DNA from: Flavobacterium frigidimaris | GTDB taxonomy: Bacteria; Bacteroidota; Bacteroidia; Flavobacteriales; Flavobacteriaceae | Direction of reading: 5' to 3' | Length of the DNA stretch: 64,000 nt | NCBI GenBank assembly: GCA_900129595.1 | Contig: FQWG01000024.1 | Location: 20,487 to 84,486, forward strand | In this document: positions 7,472 to 16,230 of the stretch, one piece after another | Layout: each line of letters starts with the position of its first letter | How positions within the stretch are numbered: position 1 is the stretch's first letter | Position numbers and translations under genes: made by a program | Notes under the pieces: model-generated | What the model saw: the letters and a program-made list of their open reading frames with translations, nothing else | Told to the model about the DNA's origin: nothing | The model's database searches: none

Positions 7472-7508
7472 AAAAACTCTTTTCAAAATTTTTGAAAAGA
7501 GTTTTTTT
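7472..7508 (+). terminator. terminator after the double-glycine peptide gene
   Basis: AAAAACTCTTTTCAAAA pairs with TTTTGAAAAGAGTTTTT, ending in a T run 30 bases after the stop codon. Confidence 0.9.
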
Positions 7509-7560
7509 GAAAATCATTGTACTGAATCAAATTAGAATGTCTCAGATGATGCATAAAAAT

Positions 7561-7602
7561 AGAAATCTAAATGTTTGTTAATTAATAAACATTTAGATTT
7601 CT
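7561..7602. repeat. perfect 16-bp inverted repeat
   Basis: AGAAATCTAAATGTTT and its exact complement AAACATTTAGATTTCT flank a 10-base loop. It lies 84 bases before the old-yellow-enzyme gene, without a clear T tail, so it may be an operator, attenuator or small insertion. Confidence 0.6.
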
Positions 7603-7686
7603 ACTTTTAACAAGAAGCTTTAACTTTACTTTTTTAAACACTATCGTACTCAATAGATAGCGTATAATCATTAAAAAGGTACAACT

Positions 7687-8757
7687 ATGGCTTCATTATT
7701 ATTTTCACCGCTTACTATAAAAAATATCACCTTAAAAAATAGAATTACGATTTCGCCTATGTGTCAGTATTCGGCGATTGAAGGCTTTGCAAACGATTGG
7801 CATTTGGTTCATTTAGGAAGTCGTGCCAGTGGTGGAGCGGGTTTAATCATTCAGGAAGCTACAGCGATTTCTCCTGAAGCCAGAATTTCTCCTTCGGATC
7901 TTGGGATCTGGAAAGACGAGCACATTCAGAAACTAAAAACAATCACCGAATATATTGTTTCCCAAAATTCGATTCCCGGAATTCAGTTGGCACATGCCGG
8001 ACGAAAAGCAAGTGTTTCGATTCCGTGGGAAGGCAATAAAAAGTTAGGTTTCGATCAGGGCGGATGGCAGACCGTTGCTGCAAGTGCGATTCCGTATCAC
8101 GATAACGAGCCATTTCTTCCGGAAGCTTTAGATAAAAAAGGAATTCAGAAAGTGATTTCAGATTTTAAAACAGCAACAAAAAGAGCTGTTGAAGCCGGTT
8201 ATCAGGTAATGGAAATTCACGGTGCACACGGTTATTTACTGCACCAGTTTTTATCTCCTTTAACTAACATAAGAACCGATGAATATGGAGGAAGTTTCGA
8301 AAACAGAATTCGTTTTACACTCGAAATTATAGCAGCAGTACAATCAGAATGGCCTTCGGATTTGCCTTTATTCGTGCGGATTTCAGCCACAGACTGGGCA
8401 GAAGGCGGATGGAATCCTGAAGAATCAGTAAAGCTTTCTGAAATATTAAAAGAAAAAGGAGTAGATTTAATCGATGTCTCATCAGGCGGATTGGTTTCGC
8501 ATCAGAAAATTGAATTAAAACCGGGTTATCAGGTTTCATTTGCGGAAAAAGTTAAAAAGGAAGCTTCAATTTTAACCGGTGCAGTAGGCCTAATTACAGA
8601 AGCAAAACAAGCCGAAGCAATTTTAGAAACGGGTCAGGCAGATTTGGTTTTATTCGCCAGAGCCTCTTTGAGAAATCCAAATTTGCCTTTAGATTTCGCA
8701 AGAGAACTAAACGACGATATTCAATGGCCAAAACAATACGAACGCGCTAAAATTTAA
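7687..8757 (+). CDS. namA: NADPH dehydrogenase of the old yellow enzyme family (YqjM/NamA-like)
   Basis: 356 residues, a complete FMN-binding TIM barrel. Visible signatures: N-terminal LKNRITISPMCQYSA with the Cys that tunes FMN in the YqjM class, the substrate-binding pair HGAH (about 180), followed by GYLLHQFLSPLTNIRTDEYG and SFENRIRF, and the phosphate-binding ARASLRNP near the end. It reduces activated C=C bonds of enals, enones or nitro compounds with NADPH. Cytosolic. Followed by a Gfo/Idh/MocA gene on the same strand after 127 bases. Confidence 0.9.
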   Translation: MASLLFSPLTIKNITLKNRITISPMCQYSAIEGFANDWHLVHLGSRASGGAGLIIQEATAISPEARISPSDLGIWKDEHIQKLKTITEYIVSQNSIPGIQLAHAGRKASVSIPWEGNKKLGFDQGGWQTVAASAIPYHDNEPFLPEALDKKGIQKVISDFKTATKRAVEAGYQVMEIHGAHGYLLHQFLSPLTNIRTDEYGGSFENRIRFTLEIIAAVQSEWPSDLPLFVRISATDWAEGGWNPEESVKLSEILKEKGVDLIDVSSGGLVSHQKIELKPGYQVSFAEKVKKEASILTGAVGLITEAKQAEAILETGQADLVLFARASLRNPNLPLDFARELNDDIQWPKQYERAKI

Positions 8758-8884
8758 TAAAAATTATTGGCAACAGATTACAAGATTAAAATGATTTATA
8801 AAGAAGGTTGCCAATAATTACACGAATTATCACTAATTTTTTCTTTTTTATAATTCGCGACGAAAAAACTAAATACTATACAAA

Positions 8885-9925
8885 ATGCAAAAAATAAGAA
8901 CAGCATTATTATCATACGGAATGTCAGGGAAAGTTTTTCACGCTCCGTTTTTAAACCTACACTCCGGATTTGAATTATTAGGATCTTGGGAAAGAAGCAA
9001 AAAACTCGTTCAGGAAGATTATCCTGCAGTAAAAAGTTATCCAACAATCGACGAATTATTAGCTGACGATGTCGATTTGGTAATCGTAAATACACCGGTT
9101 GGAACACATTTCGAATATGCCAAAAAAGTTTTGTTGGCAGGAAAACATGCCGTTGTCGAAAAGGCATTTACTACAACCGTGGCAGAAGCCGAAGAATTAG
9201 CAGCAATTGCCAAGGAAAAAGGATTGAAATTGGCCGTTTTTCAAAATAGAAGATGGGATAGTGATTTTAAAACCGTTCAGAAAGTAATTAAAGAAGGAGT
9301 TTTAGGCGATTTAGTCGAAGCAGAATTTCATTTTGACAGATACAATCCGTTATTGAGTCCAAAAGCACATAAAGAAACCGTAAATGACGGAGCCGGAATC
9401 CTGAAAGATTTAGGTCCGCATTTAATAGATCAGGCAGTTTGTTTATTTGGTTCACCTAAGTCAGTTTTTGCAGATATCCGTTTTACAAGAGAGAATTCTC
9501 TGGTAGACGACTGGATCGATTTATTATTGATTTACGAAGATTTCAGAGTACGGTTAAAAGCCAGCTTCTTTGTCAGGGAAGCCAATCCTGCTTATACGAT
9601 TCACGGTAAAAAAGGATCTTTCTTGAAACCGCGCGGAGATGTTCAGGAAGATGATTTGAAATTGGGTAAAAAACCAAACTTAGAATCTTGGGGAACAGAA
9701 TCAGAAACATTGCAAGGACTTTTGCACACGGAAATCGAAGGAAAAGAAATTTGCGAAAAAATCCCAACACTTCAGGGTAATTATTTCTCATTCTTTGATG
9801 GCGTTCATGATGCAATTGCAAACAATAAACCAGAACCGGTTACAGCACAAGATGGAGTAAAAGTCATGCAGATTATCGAAGCGGCAATTGCAAGTAATAC
9901 ACAGCAAAAAGTGATTAATTTGTAG
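8885..9925 (+). CDS. Gfo/Idh/MocA family NAD(P)-dependent oxidoreductase
   Basis: 346 residues: N-terminal Rossmann domain beginning KIRTALLSYGMSGKVFHAPF (GxSGKxFH type), the family motif AGKHAVVEKAF with the conserved Glu-Lys pair, then a C-terminal alpha/beta domain with GAGILKDLGPHLIDQAVCLF (GGxxxDxGxHxxD-type motif with His). Matches the YdgJ/YvaA-like inositol/sugar dehydrogenase subgroup. The sugar or polyol substrate cannot be told from sequence. Cytosolic. Followed by a terminator. Confidence 0.88.
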   Translation: MQKIRTALLSYGMSGKVFHAPFLNLHSGFELLGSWERSKKLVQEDYPAVKSYPTIDELLADDVDLVIVNTPVGTHFEYAKKVLLAGKHAVVEKAFTTTVAEAEELAAIAKEKGLKLAVFQNRRWDSDFKTVQKVIKEGVLGDLVEAEFHFDRYNPLLSPKAHKETVNDGAGILKDLGPHLIDQAVCLFGSPKSVFADIRFTRENSLVDDWIDLLLIYEDFRVRLKASFFVREANPAYTIHGKKGSFLKPRGDVQEDDLKLGKKPNLESWGTESETLQGLLHTEIEGKEICEKIPTLQGNYFSFFDGVHDAIANNKPEPVTAQDGVKVMQIIEAAIASNTQQKVINL

Positions 9926-9977
9926 CATTATTAACCCACGGATTTGCACCGATTCCTAATATTAAAATTATATCCTA

Positions 9978-10004
9978 AAGACGCACAGGTAGTGCGTCTT
10001 TTTT
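9978..10004 (+). terminator. terminator after the Gfo/Idh/MocA gene
   Basis: AAGACGCAC / GTGCGTCTT stem over a 5-base loop followed by a T run. Confidence 0.85.
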
Positions 10005-10135
10005 ATGCGTAGAAATAGAAAACCTTAGCACCTTAATTCCTCAGAACCTTAGTCCCTTTTTAAAAATTTATAAACATATAACGTTATAAATTTAGGAACT
10101 AGTAGGGTTCTGTAGTCTGTAAAGTTGCTTTTTAG

Positions 10136-10143
10136 TACTTTTG
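10136..10143 (+). promoter_or_regulatory. -7 element TACTTTTG of the MFS gene
   Basis: Exact TAnnTTTG match 26 bases before the TTG start at 10170, leaving a very short leader. It supports the TTG start over later ATGs. Confidence 0.5.
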
Positions 10144-10169
10144 CAGTATAAAACTCAAAAAGCATCAAT

Positions 10170-11387
10170 TTGTTTAGTTTCAATCCATTATCGCTATTCC
10201 AGACCAAAGGAAAAATTAAGAAAGTTTATAGAGAAGCAAAAGCGTCTTATTTAAACCGAATTCGATTTGCCGTAGGAATGTTCTATTTCGGAATGGGTTT
10301 AAGTTTTGCGACCTGGGCAAGCCGAATTCCGGATATTAAAACGGCTTTGCATTTGACCGAAGGCGATTTAGGTTCTATTCTTTTTGCCCTTCCGGTGGGA
10401 CAATTAATTGTTATGCCTTTTTCAGGAAAAATGGTAACGAAGTTTGGCAGCCATCGAATTCTGGTTTTCTCTCTGATCATGTATGTTTTATGTCTGGCTA
10501 ATTTAGGTTTGGCAACATCGGCATTGCAGTTATCCCTGGGATTATTTCTATTTGGAGTGTTTGGGAATCTGGCCAACATTGCCGTTAATACCCAGGGAGT
10601 TTATACCGAAGTACTTTTCAAAAAAACAATCATGTCTTCTTTTCACGGAATGTGGAGTTTTGCCGGATTTACGGGAGCGCTGGTAGGTTTAGGAATGTTA
10701 ACTTTAAAGCTGACTCCCTTTCATCATTTCTTGATTGTGGGCGGAATTGTGCTTTTAATGGTTGTTTTTAATTTTAAATTTTTAGTAAAAGCCAAAGAAA
10801 AAATAAAAAATAAAAGCACCGAAAAGAAAAAGTTATTCGTAAAACCGGACAGTTCTTTACTCTGGCTTGGAGTTATTGGTTTTTGCAGTATGGCGAGCGA
10901 AGGTGTAATGTTTGACTGGAGCGGAGTTTATTTTAAAGATATTGTACAGGCACCCGGACCTTTGGTTATTTTAGGGTATACTTCTTTTATGATTATGATG
11001 GCCAGCGGCAGATTTTTAGGCGATGGCCTGATCAATAAATTTGGCCGTGAACGTGTGATGCAAATTAGTGGAATCATGATTTCTGCGGGTCTTTTTACCG
11101 CAGTTTTTCTTCCTTATATCATTCCCTGTACACTTGCCTTTATGCTTGTTGGTCTGGGAGTGGCTACAATCGTGCCTACTGTTTATAGTATGGCAGGAAA
11201 AAATCCAAGCGTTCCGCCGGGCGAAGCCTTAACCATTGTTTCGAGTGTAAGTTTCTTAGGTTTTCTGATGGGACCTCCTGTTATTGGGCATATTGCTGAG
11301 GCTTTTGGACTTCAGTTCTCTTTTGCTTTTATCGGAATCTTTGGCGTTTTGATTGCCTTTATGGTTTCGAAAATTAGAACAACATAA
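10170..11387 (+). CDS. MFS transporter (YbjJ-like)
   Basis: 405 residues from a TTG start; the first ATG would fall inside the first membrane helix (FAVGMFYFGMG). Twelve hydrophobic segments are visible, with the MFS loop motif between helices 2 and 3 (GKMVTKFGSHR) and its echo in the second half (GRFLGDGLINKFGRER). The opening block LSFATWASRIPDIKTALHLT resembles the E. coli YbjJ-type subfamily, whose substrate is not established. Inner membrane. Monocistronic. Confidence 0.82.
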   Translation: MFSFNPLSLFQTKGKIKKVYREAKASYLNRIRFAVGMFYFGMGLSFATWASRIPDIKTALHLTEGDLGSILFALPVGQLIVMPFSGKMVTKFGSHRILVFSLIMYVLCLANLGLATSALQLSLGLFLFGVFGNLANIAVNTQGVYTEVLFKKTIMSSFHGMWSFAGFTGALVGLGMLTLKLTPFHHFLIVGGIVLLMVVFNFKFLVKAKEKIKNKSTEKKKLFVKPDSSLLWLGVIGFCSMASEGVMFDWSGVYFKDIVQAPGPLVILGYTSFMIMMASGRFLGDGLINKFGRERVMQISGIMISAGLFTAVFLPYIIPCTLAFMLVGLGVATIVPTVYSMAGKNPSVPPGEALTIVSSVSFLGFLMGPPVIGHIAEAFGLQFSFAFIGIFGVLIAFMVSKIRTT

Positions 11388-11502
11388 TAAATTCTTTTTC
11401 ACTTCACGTATAATAATTAGGCTTATTGAAAATTAGCTTAGCAAAAAAGTGTTTTTATTTAATAAAATTTAACAAGAAAATATTTTCATATTATTTTTTG
11501 TT

Positions 11503-11510
11503 TATATTTG
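11503..11510 (+). promoter_or_regulatory. -7-like element TATATTTG upstream of the decayed lipoprotein locus
   Basis: Exact TAnnTTTG match 126 bases before the first ATG of the locus; a long leader would follow, so assignment is uncertain. Confidence 0.3.
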
Positions 11511-11635
11511 AATTTAAAATCTGCCACAAGTTTTTTCCAAAGACCAATTTAATTTTTTGATCCGGAATTGATATGTTTTGAAAAATCAAGACACATCAAT
11601 CTGAAAACTATTTATCAAAAATAAATTGGATTTTT

Positions 11636-12513
11636 ATGAGAAGAAATTATATGGTGGTTTGTCTTTTATTGTTTTTTGGAGTCACTTTTGCGCAAGATGA
11701 AACTATTTTTAAAGGAATAGTGATCGATGCAAAGACACAAAATCCTCTTGAGAATGTCGTGATAAGTATTCAAAATTCTGCGATAACACAACTCACCACT
11801 AGAGTGGTATTCAAAAAGTAACTTTTAGATTATTTCCTGTAGGAAAAGATAAAGATGTTGATTTTTCTACATTGACAGATGATACAGAGATGAAAATTGA
11901 AATATCAGAATCTGATAATAATAATCGAAATGTAGACGGAAAAACTATAGTGAACTATATTACTCCATTTATTGAAAAAAAAGATCCTACTGACGAAGAA
12001 AATAAATTTAAAGGGTCAGGAAAAAAATATTATGAAGCTAGTTTTACATTTAATGCCACCGTGCCCTATTCATTTGATAGCTTGAATAATGCTCAGGATT
12101 TAAGTAAATTAAAACAAGAAGTTTTACAAAATAAAGTGATAGCATTTTACAAAAATCAATGGGATATTATAAAAGAAAAAAGAGCTGATGACTTTTTTTC
12201 TTTTTTGTTTTTAAAAGAAAAGGAATTATCCCAAAGTACTTATAGTTCAAGAGCCGAATTAGAAGAAAACTTTCAAACTTATATGGAACCTTTTACTAAT
12301 TTAAAATTTAGACTAGAGCCTTTAGAAAACTTTAAACTTAAAATTTAAGGAGATGGTAAAATAGTTTGCTTAGAACTTACAAGTCTTGAGTCAAAATTCA
12401 GAGGGAAATCAGCTTTTTGGGGGAAAGTGCAAAGAGATGGATTAAGAGCAATTTTCAGAAGATATTATTTGTATATACCAGAAGGTGAAACGGAGCTTAA
12501 AATTTTAAGGTAA
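11636..12513 (+). pseudogene. chimeric, broken secreted protein gene (regulatory-domain start joined to a lipoprotein-family 3' part)
   Basis: The first 55 or so codons encode a signal peptide (ending TFAQ) and the start of a CarboxypepD-regulatory-like domain (FKGIVIDAKTQNPLENVVIS). At about 11801 the sequence switches to the 3' two thirds of the family encoded by the next gene (SGIQKVTFRLFPVGKDKD), in another frame and behind a TAG at 11800-11802. That frame runs to a TAA at 12346-12348 exactly where the paralog has a Leu codon; past it the coding match resumes (GDGKIVCLEL...YYLYIPEGETELKILR) to a natural stop at 12511. So there are three lesions: chimeric junction, frame change and nonsense codon. 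The next gene starts 6 bases later. Function unknown. Confidence 0.75.
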
Positions 12514-12519
12514 GTGATC

Positions 12520-13507
12520 ATGAAGAATTATTTATTTTTTTGCTTGTTGATGGTTTCTTGTTGTGGTTGCTCTCAGAATAAATCAACAATCACCATGCAG
12601 AACCCAGAAATAACAGAAAAAAACATTGTCGATAAATTAGCATCCAATATAAAACATTATGATTATGAACCCATGTACTATTTGACATATGTCCAGAACG
12701 TTTGTTATTCAGAAATACTGGTTAATGATATTCCTGATAATAAAAATTTTCAAGAAATTGGAGATGGAGGAACTGTGCCAATCAATAATTGCATTTTTAA
12801 GAGTGGTATCCAAAAAGTAACTTTTAGATTGTATCCAGTAGGTAAAAATAAAGACTTTGATTTTCCTACTTTAGTAGACAATACAGATATGAAAATTGAG
12901 GTTGAAGAATCTGACAATAATGAAAGGAATGGTGACGGAAAAAAAAATAGCTTCTTACATTACACCGCTTGTTATAACTAAAGAATATGAAGAAGGTAAA
13001 TTTGAATTTGCGGGAAAAACATATTATGAAGCCAGTTTTACTTTTGAGGCAAAAATACCTTATGAAGTTGAAGGATTCGAAAATGCACGAGATTTAAGAG
13101 AATGGGATAAAGAAATTTTACATAAAAAATTATTGCAGGAGTATAATAAAATAAAAGAGATTTACCAGAAAAAAGATTACCGTAACATTGCTAGAATCTC
13201 TTACGATAATTTAAAAAATCAATTTGTGTCTGAATATCAAGATCGTAAATATATAGATGATGTTTGGACGATGCTTATGGATGCCTACAAACTACCAACA
13301 TTTGAAATGCAACCCATTGAAAACTATAAAGTGGTGTTTTTGGCAGATGGTAAATTGGTTGCTTTAATGCAAAACACAAAAGATTCAAGAGTAAGAGGAA
13401 ATACTTCTTTATGGGCAAAATTTGACAGAGGAGAAGGAATTGAAACCTTATTTTGCAATAGATATTTCTATATACCAAAAGGAGAAGCAGAATTTGAAGT
13501 TTATTAA
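12520..13507 (+). pseudogene. lipoprotein-family gene frameshifted at an A9 tract
   Basis: ATG at 12520 (a GTG at 12514 is in frame). Lipoprotein signal MKNYLFFCLLMVSCCGC. The first frame ends at 12981, but the paralog-like sequence continues in the +1 frame from the nine-A run at 12939-12947 (NGDGKK, then IASYITPLVITKEYEEGKF) to 13507. With eight A residues the frame would be continuous, giving about 329 residues ending in CNRYFYIPKGEAEFEVY. Either a true mutation, a sequencing error, or expression by slippage on the A run. Acidic, with TFRLYPVGKNKDFDF and TYYEASFTFEAKIP blocks like the neighbour. No known domain; tandem divergent copies recall immunity-protein clusters, but no toxin gene is nearby. 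Confidence 0.7.
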
Positions 13508-13692
13508 AATGAAATTATTAAAGAAAAATATTTTGCTTTAGTATTATAATTTTACTCACAGATAGGTGAAATGTGAAATTAAAGTATGGATTTTTAGCTG
13601 ATAATTTAATAGTAGGTTGTTTTTAAGTTTTAAACTGTTAAAATTTAATTGAATTTTGTATTTTGGTCATCCCAAATCAATACAAATACCAC

Positions 13693-14559
13693 ATGAAAAC
13701 CTACTTTACCGCCATCATGATGATGGTCTTTCCATGCATTTTGCACAGTCAGGATCAAAATGCGCCTGTACGATTAAAACAAATCAACATTGTAAAAACA
13801 AATTACCAAAATTCTAAAGACGGTGAAATTGTAAACAAAACAGTTGTTTTTAAAGACGGGAAACTTCAAACTATTACTACTTCAGATGTGGTTCAGCATT
13901 TTTTTTATAACCCTAAAGGATTGTTGGATAAAACCGTAAAAGACAAAGTGGGAAGCGAATGGAAAGAAGTTGTGAATTACTCTTATGATGCAGATAATAA
14001 CATTACAAAATTTATTAAAAAATATCAGGAAGGTAACGACTATATTACCAAAACAGTAACTTTTGGTTACGAGGGAGCAAGAGTAAAAGTAATTACTAAA
14101 AAAAGTACGAATCACCAGAATGTGGTTGATGATGTCGAATATATCGTAGAAAACGGTATAATTGTAAGACGTACAACGAGAGATAGAAACAAAGCAATAA
14201 TTGGTAAAATTGAATATGTTTATATCAATGACAATGTTGCTAAACATAAAGGTCTGGTTGGGGATAAAATTTCCAGAACTTATACTTTTGATGATAAAAA
14301 ATCAGTAGATCAATTAATTGTTCAGAGTTTGTTTGGCGACAATTATAAAGTTATCGTCCCCATGATTTCGTATCACGAAGAAGAGTTTAGTTTTGAAGCC
14401 ATATCGTATAACAACGAAATGAATTTTAGCCCGTCATCCACTGTCTTAGTTGGTGTGAGTAGAAAATACAAATACAATAAATTAAACTTTCCAATTTCGT
14501 GTTCCCAGATTGAAGAAAATGGGATTGTAAAAACAGAAAAGACTTTTATTTACGAATAA
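13693..14559 (+). CDS. secreted hypothetical protein with YD-repeat-like strands
   Basis: 288 residues from the ATG at 13693, which begins a signal peptide (MKTYFTAIMMMVFPCILHSQ); an in-frame TTG at 13663 adds only hydrophilic residues before it. The mature part is beta-rich with recurring short units of the form FxYNPKGLLDKTVKDK, YSYDADNNITKFIKKY, YEGARVKVITKK, YVYINDNVAKHKG, i.e. turns like those in YD/RHS-type repeats but in a small stand-alone protein. Probably periplasmic or surface. No enzyme motif. Confidence 0.65.
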   Translation: MKTYFTAIMMMVFPCILHSQDQNAPVRLKQINIVKTNYQNSKDGEIVNKTVVFKDGKLQTITTSDVVQHFFYNPKGLLDKTVKDKVGSEWKEVVNYSYDADNNITKFIKKYQEGNDYITKTVTFGYEGARVKVITKKSTNHQNVVDDVEYIVENGIIVRRTTRDRNKAIIGKIEYVYINDNVAKHKGLVGDKISRTYTFDDKKSVDQLIVQSLFGDNYKVIVPMISYHEEEFSFEAISYNNEMNFSPSSTVLVGVSRKYKYNKLNFPISCSQIEENGIVKTEKTFIYE

Positions 14560-14582
14560 AAACAATCTTTTTAAGGTGCCCT

Positions 14583-14649
14583 CAAACCATTTAGAAATTA
14601 AGTTTTGTTAAGATTAAATTCTTATTATTCTTAATTTTTAAATGGTTTG
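14583..14649. terminator. 20-bp inverted repeat downstream of the YD-like gene
   Basis: CAAACCATTTAGAAATTAAG (14583-14602) pairs with CTTAATTTTTAAATGGTTTG (14630-14649) with one G-T pair and a 27-base AT loop. It is 24 bases after the stop codon. Strong hairpin without a T tract: terminator or small repeat. Confidence 0.5.
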
Positions 14650-14726
14650 CTTGTTTATAGGGCTATTAATTTCCCAAATGGAACTTAAAAACGAAATTCT
14701 ATAAGTGTTAGTACCTTACAAATCAT

Positions 14727-14734
14727 TAAATTTG
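14727..14734 (+). promoter_or_regulatory. -7 element TAAATTTG of hflX
   Basis: Exact TAnnTTTG match 16 bases before the ATG of hflX, implying a leader of about ten bases. Confidence 0.45.
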
Positions 14735-14750
14735 CACCTTATTCAAAGCT

Positions 14751-15992
14751 ATGTTAGAAAAAGAAATTATAAATTTTGAGAGAACGGCCATTGTTGGTAT
14801 CGTAACTCAAAACCAAAGTGAAGAAAAACTTAACGAATATCTGGATGAACTGGAGTTTTTGACTTTTACCGCCGGAGGTGAAGTGATAAAGCGCTTTTCT
14901 CAAAAAATGGAACGCCCAAATCCCAAGACTTTTGTTGGAACGGGGAAAATTGAAGAAATCAATCTTTTTGTAAAAGAAAACGACATATCGACTTTAGTAT
15001 TTGATGATGAATTATCGCCATCTCAACAAAAAAATATATCTAAAATCATAGATTGTAAAATCTTAGACAGAACGCACCTTATTCTGGATATTTTTGCTCA
15101 GAGAGCTGAAACATCTTACGCAAGAACTCAGGTAGAATTGGCGCAATGCCAGTATTTATTGCCTAGACTTTCCGGTATGTGGACACACCTGGAGCGTCAA
15201 AAAGGGGGTATTGGAATGCGTGGACCCGGAGAAACTGAGATTGAAACAGACAGACGTATCGTTCGTGACCGAATTGCACTCCTGAAAGAAAAAATAAAAA
15301 CGATCGACAAACAAATGGGCGTGCAGCGTAGTAATCGCGGCGCAATGGTCCGTGTTGCTCTGGTAGGATATACCAATGTTGGAAAATCGACATTAATGAA
15401 CGCAGTTGGTAAAAGTGATGTTTTTGTTGAGAACAAATTATTCGCAACTCTTGATACAACAGTGCGAAAAGTGGTGATTAAAAACTTGCCATTCTTATTG
15501 TCAGATACAGTAGGTTTTATCAGAAAGCTGCCAACTCAGTTAGTAGATTCTTTTAAAAGTACATTAGATGAGGTTCGCGAAGCTGATTTGCTGTTGCATG
15601 TTGTAGATATTTCGCATCCCGATTTTGAAGATCATATCGAATCTGTAAATCAGACCTTGTTAGAAATCAAAAGCAATGATAAGCCAACAATTATGGTTTT
15701 CAATAAAATTGATGCCTACAAACATTTGACTATCGACGAAGATGATTTGATTACAGAGAAAACAAGAAGACATTATACACTTGAGGAATGGAAACAAACC
15801 TGGATGAGTAATGTTGGTCAGAATAAAGCATTGTTTATTTCGGCTACAAATAAAGAAAATTTTGAGGAATTCAGAGAAGTGGTCTATGAAGCAGTTCGCC
15901 AGATTCATATCACAAGATTTCCTTATAATAAGTTCTTGTATCCGGATTATAAGGATGCAATCGAGAAAGAAGAAGAACAAGATGTAGAATAA
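14751..15992 (+). CDS. hflX: ribosome-associated GTPase HflX
   Basis: 413 residues. HflX N-terminal domain with the family block RPNPKTFVGTGKIEEI (about 55-70), the glycine-rich linker GGIGMRGPGETEIETDRR (152-169), then a GTPase domain: G1 GYTNVGKST (206-214), G3 DTVGF, G4 NKID. A C-terminal segment of about 100 residues follows. HflX binds the 50S subunit and can split stalled or hibernating 70S ribosomes after stress. Cytosolic, own promoter. Confidence 0.96.
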   Translation: MLEKEIINFERTAIVGIVTQNQSEEKLNEYLDELEFLTFTAGGEVIKRFSQKMERPNPKTFVGTGKIEEINLFVKENDISTLVFDDELSPSQQKNISKIIDCKILDRTHLILDIFAQRAETSYARTQVELAQCQYLLPRLSGMWTHLERQKGGIGMRGPGETEIETDRRIVRDRIALLKEKIKTIDKQMGVQRSNRGAMVRVALVGYTNVGKSTLMNAVGKSDVFVENKLFATLDTTVRKVVIKNLPFLLSDTVGFIRKLPTQLVDSFKSTLDEVREADLLLHVVDISHPDFEDHIESVNQTLLEIKSNDKPTIMVFNKIDAYKHLTIDEDDLITEKTRRHYTLEEWKQTWMSNVGQNKALFISATNKENFEEFREVVYEAVRQIHITRFPYNKFLYPDYKDAIEKEEEQDVE

Positions 15993-15997
15993 AAATT

Positions 15998-16223
15998 TTA
16001 CCGCAAAGAGCGCCAAGATTTTATATTAAGTATCTCAGGAAAACACAAAGTTCGCAAAGCTATATAGATTTAGCTTTGCGAACTTTTTTTAAGCTTTGTG
16101 TTCTTATGCCGGGATTAATTTCACTAAGATGCAAAAGTATTCATAATATAAACTTTGCGTCCTTGCGGCTTTGCGCGATTATTTCAGCCCAGTAAAAAAA
16201 ACTTGCGTTCTTTGCGGTAAAAT
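15998..16223. repeat. dispersed imperfect palindrome, CGCAAAG family (full-length copy 1)
   Basis: About 225 bases starting TTTTACCGCAAAGAGCG and ending GCGTTCTTTGCGGTAAAA, with inner arms such as GTTCGCAAAGCT/AGCTTTGCGAAC. Homologous to 41190-41383 over most of its length, including the shared middle CTAAGATGCA and TAAACTTTGCG. It fills the space between hflX and the DUF3078 gene (convergent). Confidence 0.75.
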
Positions 16224-16230
16224 TAATTTG

